Shown here: positions 35,723-46,050 of the stretch, piece after piece
Position numbering within the stretch: the first letter of the stretch is position 1
How the letters are laid out: each line of letters begins with the position of its first letter
Assembly: GCF_017571525.1 (NCBI RefSeq)
Contig: NZ_JAGETY010000008.1
Location: 124,001 to 188,000 of the forward strand
Source: Hymenobacter sp. BT559
Lineage (GTDB): Bacteria; Bacteroidota; Bacteroidia; Cytophagales; Hymenobacteraceae
Direction of reading: 5' to 3'
Length of the DNA stretch: 64,000 bases
Notes under the pieces: generated by a model
Told to the model about the DNA's origin: nothing
Databases searched by the model: none
What the model saw: only the letters and a program-made list of their open reading frames with translations
Translations under genes and position numbers: made by a program

Positions 35723-35788
35723 CCAGCGGTACTCAACGAAAAGGCCGTTCCACGGGTGGGAATGGCCTTTTCGTTGAGTACCGCTGGC
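35722..35788. terminator. Long bidirectional terminator palindrome
   Basis: 30-bp arms, 35722-35751 and 35759-35788, with a single mismatch and a 7-bp loop; it contains AAAAGGCC / GGCCTTTT. It separates convergent genes whose stops are 0 and 9 bp away. Confidence 0.75.
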
Positions 35789-35796
35789 AGGTATTC

Positions 35797-36456
35797 TTAT
35801 GCGTTGTCTACGGCTACGCTATCGTTGGCTGTAGCCTCTGGGGTACTAACGGCAGCTGCCGCATCAGTATCGGGCGTAGATTGACGCTTGGGGCGGCCGG
35901 GGCCCCGGCCGGCACTGCTAGGCTTGCTAGTGCTGCCAGTTGGGCGGCCAGCGCGCTTAAGTGCAGTGGTTGCCTCGGCGGCCGGCGCTTTGCGGGAGGC
36001 GCTGGACTTGCCTGCGGGGCGATGCTTACCACCAGCGCTAGCCGAACTCTCTTCAGCGGCCGGGCTAGGGGCGGGCAGGTTGATATCGGTAGTGCGGCCC
36101 GGCGCAATAGAGTCGTAGTGACGCACTATGGTGTGCAGTGCTTGCTCAAACATGCGCTCGGTATCGACGTCGAGGCGGCGTGTGGCCTCCTTTACTACTT
36201 CTTTCAGCTTGGCTTTCGTTTCTTTGCGGATGCGGTCCACCACTTCGCTCATGCGCGCGTCCAGCTCCTTTTGCAGCTGCTTGGCGGCCGATTTCAGGGT
36301 TTGTTTCTGGCTAGCCTTCTTTTCGGCCCGGTCGTCGGCGAGCGACTTGGTGGCGCGGCGACCGGCTTTATCGGCTTTGCGCTGCGCTTTTTCTTCGGGC
36401 GTGCGTTTGGCAGGAGCGGCCGCAGCCGGTGCCTCCGCACTGTTTTTTTTCGACAT
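35797..36456 (-). CDS. AT-hook, histone H1-like DNA-binding protein
   Basis: A 219-aa basic protein. The N-terminus is Lys/Ala-rich (KRTPEEKAQRKADKAGRRA) followed by a helical region (about residues 60-125, QLQKELDARMSEVVDRIRKE). The C-terminal third is disordered and holds two AT-hook cores: KRAGRPTGS and GRGPGRPKRQ (GRP flanked by basic residues). AT-hooks bind the minor groove of AT-rich DNA, so a nucleoid-organising or silencing role is likely. The start is MSKKNSAEAP (36456); the frame upstream to 36510 is not needed. It is divergent from metG, across a markedly AT-rich spacer. Confidence 0.75.
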   Translation of the reverse strand: MSKKNSAEAPAAAAPAKRTPEEKAQRKADKAGRRATKSLADDRAEKKASQKQTLKSAAKQLQKELDARMSEVVDRIRKETKAKLKEVVKEATRRLDVDTERMFEQALHTIVRHYDSIAPGRTTDINLPAPSPAAEESSASAGGKHRPAGKSSASRKAPAAEATTALKRAGRPTGSTSKPSSAGRGPGRPKRQSTPDTDAAAAVSTPEATANDSVAVDNA

Positions 36457-36690
36457 GAGTGAAAGGGTTTTGGAAAGACAGGAAGTAAAGTAAGTAGCTA
36501 GCCGCCACATCTGTGCGCTAAGTAACCAGCTAATTATTTGGCAAACGGACTTTGCTCTTTTTTGTTAAAAAACCTGACGTGTTTACCGTCAATTTCTGCT
36601 AATTAATTTTTCTTCGCGCTTTATCTATAAGCAAGCTGGCCTAGTGCCGCCAGGCAGGCCTAGGTAAATCAGTGATTTTTTCTATTTGCA

Positions 36691-38733
36691 ATGACTTCAC
36701 AACCAAAGCGCTACACCGTAACGGCCGCCCTGCCTTACGCCAATGGCCCGGTGCACATCGGCCACCTGGCCGGGGTATATCTGCCGGCCGATATTTACGT
36801 GCGCTACCTGCGGGCCCAAAACCGCGACGTAAAATTTATTTGCGGCTCCGATGAGCATGGCGTGCCCATCACTATTCGTGCTCAGAAAGAAGGTATTACG
36901 CCGCAGCAGGTAGTTGATAAATACCATGCTATTATTCGCGACTCATTCAAGGAATTTAACGTGTCGTTCGACGTGTATTCGCGCACGTCTTCCAAAACCC
37001 ACGCCGAGGTTTCGAGCGAATTTTTCAAGAAATTATACGAAGACGGCAAATTCATTGAGCAAACCACGCAGCAGCTCTACGATGAGCAGGCCGGCCAATT
37101 TCTGGCCGACCGCTATGTGGTAGGTACTTGTCCTAATTGTGGCAACGAAAATGCCTATGGCGACCAGTGCGAGCGCTGCGGCACTTCGCTCAGCCCCACT
37201 GAATTAATTAATCCGCGCTCCATGCTGAGCGGCAATACGCCCGTGCTGCGCGATACCAAGCACTGGTTTTTGCCCCTCGACCAGTACGAGCCTTGGCTGC
37301 GTGAATGGATAATCGAAGGCCACAAAAACGACTGGAAAACCAACGTCTACGGCCAGTGCAAGTCGTGGATTGACCAGGGCCTGCACCCCCGCGCCGTGAC
37401 GCGTGACCTCGACTGGGGCGTGCCCGTGCCCGTGCCCGGCGCCGAAGGTAAAGTGCTGTACGTGTGGTTTGATGCGCCCATTGGCTACATCTCGGCCACC
37501 AAAGAAGGATTTCCCGACGAGTGGGAGAAATACTGGCAGGACCCCGACACCAAACTGGTGCATTTTATCGGCAAGGATAATATCGTATTTCACTGCATTA
37601 TTTTTCCGGTAATGCTGAAGGCGCACGGCAATTATATTTTACCCGACAACGTGCCTGCCAACGAATTTTTAAATCTGGAAGGCGATAAAATCAGCACCTC
37701 GCGCAACTGGGCCGTGTGGTTGCACGAATACCTGGCCGATTTTCCGGGCCAAGCCGATGTGCTACGCTACGTGCTGTGCGCCAACGCCCCCGAAACCAAG
37801 GATAATGACTTCACCTGGAAGGATTTCCAGGCACGCAATAATAATGAACTGGTAGCCACGCTGGGTAATTTTGTAAACCGCGCGGCCGTACTTACGCAGA
37901 AGTTTTTTGAGGGCAAAGTACCGGTTAGGGGAGAGCTGCAGGAAATTGACGAAGAGGTATTTCGGCAGTTGGCCGATTTCCCGACGCGCGTCGGCGAGCT
38001 TATCGAAAATTACCGCTTCCGCGATGCCCTAGCGGAAGTAATGAACCTGGCGCGCCTCGGCAATAAATACCTGGCCGATACCCAGCCCTGGCACCTTATC
38101 AAAACCGATGCGGTGCGCACGGGCACGGTATTACACGTAGCCTTGCAGGTAGCTGCCGCGCTGGTGCCGCTGCTCACGCCCTTCCTGCCCGAGTCGGCCG
38201 CCCAGCTGGCTGCTATGCTTGATTTTACGCCTGGCGACTGGGCTAGCGCGGCCCGCGCCGAGCAGTTGCTCGCTGGCCATCAATTGCAGGAGCCGGCCCT
38301 GCTATTTGCAAAAATTGATGACGCTGTAGTGCATACGCAGGTGCAGAAATTGCTCGATACCAAGCAAGCCAATGCCCTGGCCGCTACACCCGTGACGGCC
38401 GCCAAGGAAAACGTCAGCTTCGATGAATTTGGCAAAATGGATTTGCGCGTCGGCACCATTATCGCCGCCGAGAAAGTCGCCAAAACCAAGAAATTGCTTA
38501 AGCTGACTATTGATACTGGCCTCGACCAGCGTACCATCGTCAGTGGCATTGCGGAAGCATTTATTCCTGAGGCCCTTATTGGCCAACAAGCCATGGTACT
38601 GCTAAACCTGGCACCCCGCGAAATAAAAGGTATTCAGAGCCAGGGAATGCTGTTGCTGGCCGAAAATGCCGACGGCAGCCTAGCCCTGATGCAGCCCGGC
38701 AGTGCCGTGCGCAACGGCAGCCCAATTTTGTAA
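36691..38733 (+). CDS. metG: Methionine-tRNA ligase
   Basis: A 680-aa class I aminoacyl-tRNA synthetase charging tRNA-Met. The HIGH motif is VHIGHL (residue ~16) and the KMSKS motif appears as KISTS (residue ~332). A zinc knuckle [18 protein letters not shown] lies at about 147-164. The C-terminal 110 residues form the EMAP/Trbp111-like tRNA-binding domain ([17 protein letters not shown]). Parts of the gene use many A/T-ending codons (TTA, AAT, ATA) compared with neighbours. ATG 36691 is the family start. Ends at a perfect bidirectional terminator shared with pth. Confidence 0.97.
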   Translation: MTSQPKRYTVTAALPYANGPVHIGHLAGVYLPADIYVRYLRAQNRDVKFICGSDEHGVPITIRAQKEGITPQQVVDKYHAIIRDSFKEFNVSFDVYSRTSSKTHAEVSSEFFKKLYEDGKFIEQTTQQLYDEQAGQFLADRYVVGTCPNCGNENAYGDQCERCGTSLSPTELINPRSMLSGNTPVLRDTKHWFLPLDQYEPWLREWIIEGHKNDWKTNVYGQCKSWIDQGLHPRAVTRDLDWGVPVPVPGAEGKVLYVWFDAPIGYISATKEGFPDEWEKYWQDPDTKLVHFIGKDNIVFHCIIFPVMLKAHGNYILPDNVPANEFLNLEGDKISTSRNWAVWLHEYLADFPGQADVLRYVLCANAPETKDNDFTWKDFQARNNNELVATLGNFVNRAAVLTQKFFEGKVPVRGELQEIDEEVFRQLADFPTRVGELIENYRFRDALAEVMNLARLGNKYLADTQPWHLIKTDAVRTGTVLHVALQVAAALVPLLTPFLPESAAQLAAMLDFTPGDWASAARAEQLLAGHQLQEPALLFAKIDDAVVHTQVQKLLDTKQANALAATPVTAAKENVSFDEFGKMDLRVGTIIAAEKVAKTKKLLKLTIDTGLDQRTIVSGIAEAFIPEALIGQQAMVLLNLAPREIKGIQSQGMLLLAENADGSLALMQPGSAVRNGSPIL

Positions 38734-38746
38734 GCTGTTAATTCGC

Positions 38747-38794
38747 GTCAAATAAAAACCCGGCGCTGCACGCAGCGCCGGGTTTTTATTTGAC
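38747..38794. terminator. Bidirectional terminator between metG and pth
   Basis: Perfect palindrome with 22-bp arms (38747-38768 and 38773-38794) and A/T-runs on both sides. It overlaps the last three codons and stop of pth. Confidence 0.85.
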
Positions 38795-39352
38795 GTTTAC
38801 GCTATTCATAGCCCTTTCGAGGCCTAGCGAGCCAAATGCCAGCACAGCCTCACCCGCCTTCTCGATGCGCAGGGGCAAGTCAATTTGCTCATCGGGTGAA
38901 AATGGATTTAATACGTAGTCGACCTGCCGGCCCTTCGGAAAATTGGCATCCACGCCGAAGCGCAGCCGGGCATATACATCGGTGCCAAGCGTGGCCTGAA
39001 TATCCTTGAGCCCATTGTGGCCGCCCGCCGAGCCCTGGCCTTTCAGGCGCAATTTGCCGAAGGGCAGCGCCAGGTCGTCGGTCACGACCAGCATATTTTC
39101 GACCGGTATTTTCAACGTACTCAGCCAGTGCGCGGCCGCTTTGCCACTAAGGTTCATAAAGGTGGTCGGCTTTACCAGTACGTAGGTGTGGCCTTTGCTT
39201 TTAAACTCGGTAGTGAAGGCGTGGCGGCCTAGCTCGAAGCGCGGGGCATCGAATTTTTTGGCTAGGTAGTCGGCCACCATAAACCCAATATTATGGCGCG
39301 TGTCGGCGTATTCGGGGCCAATATTGCCCAAGCAGAGAACCAGAAATTTCAT
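38786..39352 (-). CDS. pth: Peptidyl-tRNA hydrolase
   Basis: A 188-aa enzyme that frees tRNA from peptidyl-tRNA dropped by ribosomes. Motifs: LVLCLGNIGPEYADTRHNIGF with catalytic His, KPTTFMNLSGKAAAHW, VTDDLALPFGKLRLKGQGSA and GGHNGLKDIQATLGT. Normal length. It is downstream of rplY on the same strand, with a terminator between, in the common Bacteroidetes order prs-rplY-pth. Its 3' end lies within the terminator shared with metG. Confidence 0.96.
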   Translation of the reverse strand: MKFLVLCLGNIGPEYADTRHNIGFMVADYLAKKFDAPRFELGRHAFTTEFKSKGHTYVLVKPTTFMNLSGKAAAHWLSTLKIPVENMLVVTDDLALPFGKLRLKGQGSAGGHNGLKDIQATLGTDVYARLRFGVDANFPKGRQVDYVLNPFSPDEQIDLPLRIEKAGEAVLAFGSLGLERAMNSVNVK

Positions 39353-39438
39353 TGTCTGAACATCCGGATTTTCCGGATTACGCGGATTTTGAAGGTGTAT
39401 GAAATAAGAGAGTTCGGGCGGAATATTCTGCTTACAAA

Positions 39439-39471
39439 AAAAGGCCGACCAATTTACTTGGTCGGCCTTTT
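39439..39471 (-). terminator. rplY terminator
   Basis: 12-bp perfect stem AAAAGGCCGACC / GGTCGGCCTTTT (39439-39450 with 39460-39471); T-run in either direction. It lies between rplY and pth. Confidence 0.8.
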
Positions 39472-39483
39472 ACGTCTACGAAA

Positions 39484-39545
39484 TCCGATTCATCCGAAAA
39501 AATCCGGACGAAACGAAGTTCAGCGGAGCTAATCCGTGGTTCAGA
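39484..39545. repeat. Dispersed intergenic repeat, copy 2
   Basis: Carries GAAACGAAGTTCAGCG, the reverse complement of the core at 7169-7205, with ATCCG-rich flanks. A related ATCCGG-rich stretch (CATCCGGATTTTCCGGATTA, near 39360) lies on the other side of the terminator. Confidence 0.5.
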
Positions 39546-39546
39546 C

Positions 39547-40119
39547 TTAGCGGTTAGCAGCCATCTCGCCTTTGAGGGCGCGCGGGATGGTAACGGTAGC
39601 AATAGGAGCCTGGGCGTTGGTCAGGATGGTGTAGTTGTTGGGTTTTACCGCGCCAACTTTCACCGACTTACCCAGTTCGAGGGTGCTGATGTCAACTTCC
39701 ACGTAGTCGGGCAGGTTTTCGGCCGTAGCCTTCACCTTCAGCTTGCGCAGCTTGCTAGCCAGCTTGCCACCGGCGAGTACGCCCGGCGATACGCCCACGT
39801 ATTTCACGGGGATATCCATTTTCACTTCTTTGCCTTCCTGCAATTCGAGGAAGTCCACGTGCAGCAACATCTCGTTCACGGGGTGAAACTGAGCATCCTG
39901 CACGATGGCGCGGTAGTGCGTGCCTTCCACGTTCAGGTCCACGATGTGGGCCTCCGGGGTGTACAGCAATTCGCGGAACAGGATAGCGGGCACCGAGAAG
40001 TGCACCGTGTCTTGGCCGCCGTACAGTACGCAAGGCACTTGGGCGTCGAGGCGCAGCGCCTTGGCGTCCGTCTTGCCGAGATTCGCTCTTTTAAACCCTA
40101 CAATCTCCAGGCTTTTCAT
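39547..40119 (-). CDS. rplY: 50S ribosomal protein L25/general stress protein Ctc
   Basis: A 190-aa long-form L25 (CTC type): N-terminal 5S rRNA-binding domain (KRANLGKTDAKALRLDAQ, VPCVLYGG) and a C-terminal TL5-like beta domain (MDIPVKYVGVSPGVLAGGKL). It binds 5S rRNA in the large subunit. The frame extends to 40179, but MKSLEIVGFKRAN (ATG 40119) is the family start; a -7 box at 40177-40184 fits. It lies downstream of prs on the same strand. Confidence 0.95.
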   Translation of the reverse strand: MKSLEIVGFKRANLGKTDAKALRLDAQVPCVLYGGQDTVHFSVPAILFRELLYTPEAHIVDLNVEGTHYRAIVQDAQFHPVNEMLLHVDFLELQEGKEVKMDIPVKYVGVSPGVLAGGKLASKLRKLKVKATAENLPDYVEVDISTLELGKSVKVGAVKPNNYTILTNAQAPIATVTIPRALKGEMAANR

Positions 40120-40176
40120 AAAAGAAGTTGAATTGGAATGAATTAGCCGACCGGCAACCCTTGCCGAAACGGGCCG

Positions 40177-40184
40177 CAAAGGTA
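40177..40184 (-). promoter_or_regulatory. -7 box TACCTTTG for rplY
   Basis: Perfect TAnnTTTG on the minus strand; TTGG stands at the -33 position with a 19-bp spacer (40204-40207). It gives rplY its own promoter between prs and rplY. Confidence 0.55.
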
Positions 40185-40210
40185 CGGCTAGCGGGTGGCA
40201 AATCCAACCC

Positions 40211-41140
40211 CTAGCTAAACAGCGAGCTGATGCTCTCGTGCGTCACCACATTATTGATGGCCGCAGCGAAGAGTGGGGCCATTGAGATAACCCGGATTTT
40301 ATCATTCTCCTCGCGCTGCGGAATGGTGTCGGTCGTAATCAACTCGGTGAGCGCCGAGGCCCGAATGCGGCTGTGCGCCGGCCCGCTCAGCAGCGGGTGC
40401 GTAATAACGGCGCGCACCGAGTTGGCGCCGCGCTCCATCACGAGGTCGGCCGCCTTGCAGATGGTGCCGGCCGTGTCCACCATGTCATCCACAAACACCA
40501 CGTCCATGCCCTTTACGTCGCCGATTACCTGCATCGAGGCAATCTCGTTGGCCCGCAAACGCATCTTGTCGCACACTACGATTTCAGCCCCGAATTTTTT
40601 GGCGAAGGCCCGCGTGCGCACTACGCCGCCCACATCGGGCGAGGCAAAAATGAGGTTCTTCAACCCTAGCGACTTGATATAGGGCGCCGTGACGGTGGCC
40701 CCGTCGAGGTGGTCGACGGGAATGTCGAAGAAGCCCTGAATCTGGCCGGCGTGCAAGTCGCAGGTCATCAGGCGGTCGGTGCCCACGCTCTGAATAATGT
40801 TGGCTACCACCTTGGCGCCGATGCTCACGCGCGGCTTGTCTTTGCGGTCTTGCCGGGCATAACCCATGTAGGGCATCACGATGTTGACCTTATGGGCTGA
40901 GGCGCGCTTGCAGGCGTCCACCATCAGCATCAGCTCCATGAGGTGCTCGCTAGGGGGGAAGGTGCTCTGGATGAGAAATACCTCGCAGCCGCGCACGCTC
41001 TCGTCGAAGCTCGGGCCGAGCTCATCGTCGGCAAAGCGTTGCAGGGTAAGGTCGCCGAGCGGTTGGCCATAGGCGGCGGCGATTTTGCGGCCCAGCTCCT
41101 GCGAGGCGCTGCCGGCAAATAATTTAACGTGCGGGTCCAT
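40211..41140 (-). CDS. prs: Ribose-phosphate pyrophosphokinase
   Basis: A 309-aa enzyme making PRPP from ribose-5-phosphate and ATP for nucleotide, His and Trp synthesis. Motifs: LFAGSASQELGRKIA, SFDESVRGCEVFLIQSTFPP, CDLHAGQIQGFFDIPVDHL and the PRPP loop VVFVDDMVDTAGTICKA. Normal class I length. ATG 41140 is preceded by a terminator-like hairpin only about 15-20 nt upstream, which may be a leader attenuator. tRNA-Gln lies upstream on the same strand. Confidence 0.97.
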   Translation of the reverse strand: MDPHVKLFAGSASQELGRKIAAAYGQPLGDLTLQRFADDELGPSFDESVRGCEVFLIQSTFPPSEHLMELMLMVDACKRASAHKVNIVMPYMGYARQDRKDKPRVSIGAKVVANIIQSVGTDRLMTCDLHAGQIQGFFDIPVDHLDGATVTAPYIKSLGLKNLIFASPDVGGVVRTRAFAKKFGAEIVVCDKMRLRANEIASMQVIGDVKGMDVVFVDDMVDTAGTICKAADLVMERGANSVRAVITHPLLSGPAHSRIRASALTELITTDTIPQREENDKIRVISMAPLFAAAINNVVTHESISSLFS

Positions 41141-41154
41141 GAGGGGGATAAAAG

Positions 41155-41194
41155 CAAAAAAGCCTGCTAGCCTGCATAATGCAGGCCAGCAGGC
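41155..41194 (-). terminator. Terminator-like hairpin in the prs leader
   Basis: 15-bp stem with one mismatch (41162-41176 with 41180-41194) followed on the minus strand by seven T. It lies between tRNA-Gln and prs and ends 15 nt before the prs ATG. Candidate attenuator. Confidence 0.6.
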
Positions 41195-41221
41195 CGAAAA
41201 ACAAAGGCGGAAGGAAAAACT

Positions 41222-41266
41222 AAAAGGCGCCGACTTACTCCCTGCGGGGATAAGTCAGCGCCTTTA
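41222..41266 (-). terminator. Terminator of tRNA-Gln
   Basis: Long stem AAAGGCGC...GACTTA / TAAGTC...GCGCCTTT (41223-41236 with 41251-41265), T-run on the minus strand, 23 bp past the tRNA. Confidence 0.75.
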
Positions 41267-41288
41267 TAACTGTCGAGCAGTATCATCG

Positions 41289-41361
41289 TTGTCCGACCAG
41301 GGCTCGAACCTGGACTTTCTTGAATCAAAATCAAGCGTGTTGCCAGTTACACCATCGGACA
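41289..41361 (-). tRNA. tRNA-Gln(TTG)
   Basis: On the minus strand the 73-nt sequence folds as a standard cloverleaf: acceptor TGTCCGA / TCGGACA, D arm around GGTGTAACTGGCAACAC, anticodon stem CTTGA / TCAAG with loop TTTTGAT (anticodon TTG, Gln), and T arm CCAGG-TTCGAGC-CCTGG. CCA is not encoded. A terminator follows. Confidence 0.95.
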
Positions 41362-41492
41362 AGTTCCCGGGTGGCGGTGTGCCGTTCGGGGCTGCAAAGG
41401 TACAACGGGAATAATACGAGGCAAGAGCTGTGGCAAAAATTTTTCAAAAAAGTGTGCAGGCTGGGTCTGCAGGGCGCTTTCGGAGCTGCTAG

Positions 41493-43097
<1,605 letters not shown>

Positions 43098-43098
43098 T

Positions 43099-43186
43099 TT
43101 TTGAGCTGTTAGCTGTTGGCTATTAGCTGTTCGCCTTTTACAAGCTGACAGCTAATAGCCAACAGCTAACAGCTAACAGCTCAAAA
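43099..43186. repeat. Inverted repeat of AGCTGTT units between atpD and atpC
   Basis: Left arm (about 43099-43130) and right arm (about 43148-43186) are inverted copies built from AGCTGTT / AACAGCT units; the right arm has one more 7-bp unit. The transcript would form a stem of about 30 bp inside the operon, ending 3 bp before atpC. Confidence 0.8.
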
Positions 43187-43188
43187 CA

Positions 43189-43431
43189 ATGCACTTAGAA
43201 ATCATCACCCCCGACCGGAAAGTATATCAGGGCGAAGCTACAGCGGTGCGGTTTCCGGGCACCGATGGCTCGTTTGAAGTGCTCAACAACCACGCCCCGC
43301 TGATTGCCGCCCTCAAGGCCGGCGATGTGACAGTGACAGGAGCCGGTGGCGGCACGTTTCACATCAGCGGTGGCATCGTGGAGGTGCTGCGCAACAACGT
43401 AATTGTGCTGGCCGAGTCGGCCTCTGCATAG
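43189..43431 (+). CDS. atpC: ATP synthase F1 subunit epsilon (short form)
   Basis: An 80-aa protein holding only the N-terminal beta-sandwich of epsilon (MHLEIITPDRKVYQGEATAV, FPGTDGSFEVLNNHAPLIAAL, ISGGIVEVLRNNVIVLAE). The C-terminal helical hairpin used for self-inhibition in many bacteria is absent; the short form is common in Bacteroidetes. It is cotranscribed with atpD across an 88-bp inverted repeat and ends at a strong terminator. Confidence 0.93.
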   Translation: MHLEIITPDRKVYQGEATAVRFPGTDGSFEVLNNHAPLIAALKAGDVTVTGAGGGTFHISGGIVEVLRNNVIVLAESASA

Positions 43432-43451
43432 GCTCGTTTTCGAACGCAGCA

Positions 43452-43490
43452 AGCGCCCGCACTGACTTTGGTCGGTGCGGGCGCTTTTTT
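43452..43490 (+). terminator. atpDC terminator
   Basis: 11-bp GC-rich stem (43452-43462 with 43475-43485) followed by T6. Confidence 0.85.
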
Positions 43491-43580
43491 ATGGCGCTAA
43501 AGCAAGCAGCCGACTAGCTGTTTGCGAAAAATTTTCGTTCATCAGGTATTCATTCACTTTCTTGCCTGCTTACCTGCGCT

Positions 43581-44705
43581 ATGCCGCAATCTGCTGAGAC
43601 TAATATTTACTCGCCCCGCCAGCGCTTCACGCTGCTGATTATCACGCTGATATTGCTAGGCCTACTTGCCCTGTTCGGCTTGCTGCAGTACTTAACGGCC
43701 TTTCTAGGGGCAGGTATTTTGTATGTAGTGCTGCGGCCGTGGTTCACGGCGCTAGTGCATAAGCACCACTGGAACCGCACGTTTGTAACGGTGCTGCTGC
43801 TGCTTTTCGCCGTGGTAGTGCTGGTAATTCCATTTTTTGCCCTTTCGTCGTTGCTCATCGACCGCGTAACGGACCTTGCCCACCAGCCCGAGCAGATTTT
43901 GGCGGCGGTGCAAACCGTGGAGCGCAAAGTGGGAATGCAAGTGACCCAGGAAAACCAGGTGCGCCAGCTGCTGCAGCAAGGTGCTGCCCGTGTGAGCCAG
44001 TGGATACCCACCCTAGCCAGCAGCGTGCTCAATGTCATCGTGATAGTAGGCTTGATGCTCTTCACGATGTACTACCTTTTCATGCAGGAGGAAGCTTTTT
44101 TGGCAGGCTTGCACCGCTACCTCCCGTTTCGCGAAAAGACACTGGATGAACTAAGTATCTCCCTTAAAAACAACGTTAATTCCAATGTGCTGGGGCAAGG
44201 CATCGTAGCCTTGGTGCAGGGAATATTGACCGGCGCCACCCTCTTTTTCTTTGGGGTACCCGATGCCATGTTCTGGACGATAGTCGCCTTTTTCATGGCG
44301 TTTATTCCGGTGTTGGGCACGCCGCTGGTGTGGGGCCCGGCGGCGGCCTATCAGTTTGCGCAGGGGCACAATGGGCAGGGCATAGGGATTCTGCTGGTTG
44401 GCGTCATCGTTATTATTAACGTTGACAACTTGTTGCGCATTTGGCTGGCCAAGTACATGGGCAATATTCACCCCTGGGTAACGCTGGTGGGCCTCACGCT
44501 TGGGGTAGAGATTTTCGGCATTGTTGGGCTCGTTATAGGGCCACTATTGCTTTCATATTTTATTGTGCTGGCGCGGGTATTTGCCCGCGAAAACCAATTG
44601 ATGCAGCATCTGATGCCGCAGCAGGGCCTCTTGGCGCAAGTAGAGCTGGCCGAAGACATCGCCGCACAGGCGCTGCAAGCCGCCGAGCACCGCCGCAAGG
44701 CCTAG
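43581..44705 (+). CDS. AI-2E family (UPF0118) membrane transporter
   Basis: A 374-aa membrane protein with about seven to eight hydrophobic helices. Early helices FTLLIITLILLGLLALFGLL and TVLLLLFAVVVLVIPFFAL flank a soluble domain (about residues 95-150), then FGVPDAMFWTIVAFFMAFIPVLG and the NIHPWVTLVGLTLGVEIFGI block, which are family hallmarks. Members include the AI-2 exporter TqsA and Na+/H+ antiporters, so the substrate is open. ATG 43581 precedes a short polar N-terminus. No partner gene is evident. Confidence 0.85.
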   Translation: MPQSAETNIYSPRQRFTLLIITLILLGLLALFGLLQYLTAFLGAGILYVVLRPWFTALVHKHHWNRTFVTVLLLLFAVVVLVIPFFALSSLLIDRVTDLAHQPEQILAAVQTVERKVGMQVTQENQVRQLLQQGAARVSQWIPTLASSVLNVIVIVGLMLFTMYYLFMQEEAFLAGLHRYLPFREKTLDELSISLKNNVNSNVLGQGIVALVQGILTGATLFFFGVPDAMFWTIVAFFMAFIPVLGTPLVWGPAAAYQFAQGHNGQGIGILLVGVIVIINVDNLLRIWLAKYMGNIHPWVTLVGLTLGVEIFGIVGLVIGPLLLSYFIVLARVFARENQLMQHLMPQQGLLAQVELAEDIAAQALQAAEHRRKA

Positions 44706-44801
44706 CCGTGAGCCGCCGGGAAACTCAACGCAACGCTTGGCCGGTCCGGGTGTTCTTAGGCTAGTTGTTTACTTCGCACTGGCAACTGCCCTTATCACTT
44801 C

Positions 44802-45953
44802 ATGGACCTGACCCCGATTCACCCGAAAGTTACCCCGATTTACCAGACCTCGGTCTTCAAATTCAATTCGCTGGCCGAGCTTGAAACCTACTATACCAGC
44901 CCCGACCACGGCGGCATGTATGGCTACTCGCGCTCCGAGCACCCCAACTCCGACGAGCTGGTGGCTGAGGTAGCCCGCCTCGAAGGGGCTAGCGGCGGGG
45001 GCGTAGCCACCGGCGCCGGCCTGGCCGGGCTGCTGGCCGCCGTGCTGGCCGTGTGCCAAACCGGCGACCACGTGCTGTGCCCCGCCGAGCTCTACGGCGG
45101 CTCGGTGGTGCTGCTCTCCAATGAACTGAGCCGGTTAGGAATTGAAACCAGCTACGTACCGCTGGCGCAACTCTATGATGTGGCTAGCCACCGCCGCCCC
45201 AACACCAAGCTGGTGCTGGCTGAGGTGCTCAGCAACCCGCTGCTGACCGTGCTCGACGGGCCGCGCCTAGCGCAGGCCTGTCAGGCTGAGGGTATTCTGC
45301 TGCTCATCGACAGCTCGTTTACTTCGCCTATGCTCACGCAGCCGCTGAGCTGGGGCGCCGATATGGTATGGCACTCGGCCACCAAGTACTTGGCCGGCCA
45401 CTCCGACGTGACGGCTGGCATCGTGGTGGCTCGCGACCCGGCTATCGCCAAAAACCTGCGCCGCCTGGCCACGAACCTCGGCCTGATGCTGGCGCCGCTG
45501 GAAAGCTGGCTAGCCGTGCGCGGCCTCAAAACCCTGCGCCTACGCATGCGCCAGCACTCCGAAAATGCCATGACCCTGGCGCGCTTCCTGGCCGATAACC
45601 CAGCCGTGTCGCAGGTATTTTACCCCGGCCTCGAAAGCCACCCCGGCCACGACCTGGCGGCGCACCAGCTGCTAGGGGGCCTGTATGGTGGCATGCTCAG
45701 CATCCGGCTGGCCGACGACTCAGCCGCAGCCGTCGATGCCTTTATTCAGAAAACCAAGCTGTTTCCGCTAGCCCCCTCGCTGGCCGGGGTGTCATCGTCG
45801 TGCTCGTATCCGGCGGCTACTTCGCACCGCGGCCTCACTGAGGCGCAGCGGGCGCAGCTCGGCATCACGCCCGGCGTGCTGCGCCTGAGCGTGGGCATCG
45901 AGGAAGTAGCCGACCTGCTCGTGGACTTGGAGCACGCGCTGGGTCAGGGCTAG
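44802..45953 (+). CDS. Trans-sulfuration PLP enzyme (cystathionine gamma-synthase/lyase type)
   Basis: A 383-aa Cys/Met-metabolism PLP enzyme. Motifs: MYGYSRSEHPNSDELVAEVA, GAGLAGLLAAVLAVCQTGDH, LIDSSFTSPMLTQPLSWGAD and the PLP lysine in HSATKYLAGHSDVTAG; the C-terminal SYPAATSHRGLT and LRLSVGIEEVADL are conserved. The family joins or splits cystathionine or makes homocysteine; which reaction applies is not decidable by eye. A stand-alone gene between the AI-2E permease and a long bidirectional terminator. Confidence 0.88.
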   Translation: MDLTPIHPKVTPIYQTSVFKFNSLAELETYYTSPDHGGMYGYSRSEHPNSDELVAEVARLEGASGGGVATGAGLAGLLAAVLAVCQTGDHVLCPAELYGGSVVLLSNELSRLGIETSYVPLAQLYDVASHRRPNTKLVLAEVLSNPLLTVLDGPRLAQACQAEGILLLIDSSFTSPMLTQPLSWGADMVWHSATKYLAGHSDVTAGIVVARDPAIAKNLRRLATNLGLMLAPLESWLAVRGLKTLRLRMRQHSENAMTLARFLADNPAVSQVFYPGLESHPGHDLAAHQLLGGLYGGMLSIRLADDSAAAVDAFIQKTKLFPLAPSLAGVSSSCSYPAATSHRGLTEAQRAQLGITPGVLRLSVGIEEVADLLVDLEHALGQG

Positions 45954-45977
45954 CCCGCCGCCTACTCCCAAACCGAA

Positions 45978-46033
45978 CAAACCCCGCAATACGGTCTGCC
46001 TGACCACTCAGGCAGACCGTATTGCGGGGTTTG
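45978..46033. terminator. Long perfect palindromic terminator
   Basis: 26-bp perfect arms (45978-46003 with 46008-46033), 4-nt loop, between two convergent genes. Confidence 0.75.
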
Positions 46034-46050
46034 TAGCGTAAACGCCAGCC

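Noticed and set aside
41085..41414. 109-codon plus ORF over the prs leader and tRNA-Gln
   Set aside because: It runs through two hairpins and the tRNA, so it cannot be a real gene.
45978..46033. Perfect 26-bp palindrome taken as possible insertion-element end
   Set aside because: It lies exactly between two convergent stop codons and fits a bidirectional terminator; the same holds for 35722-35788 and 38747-38794.
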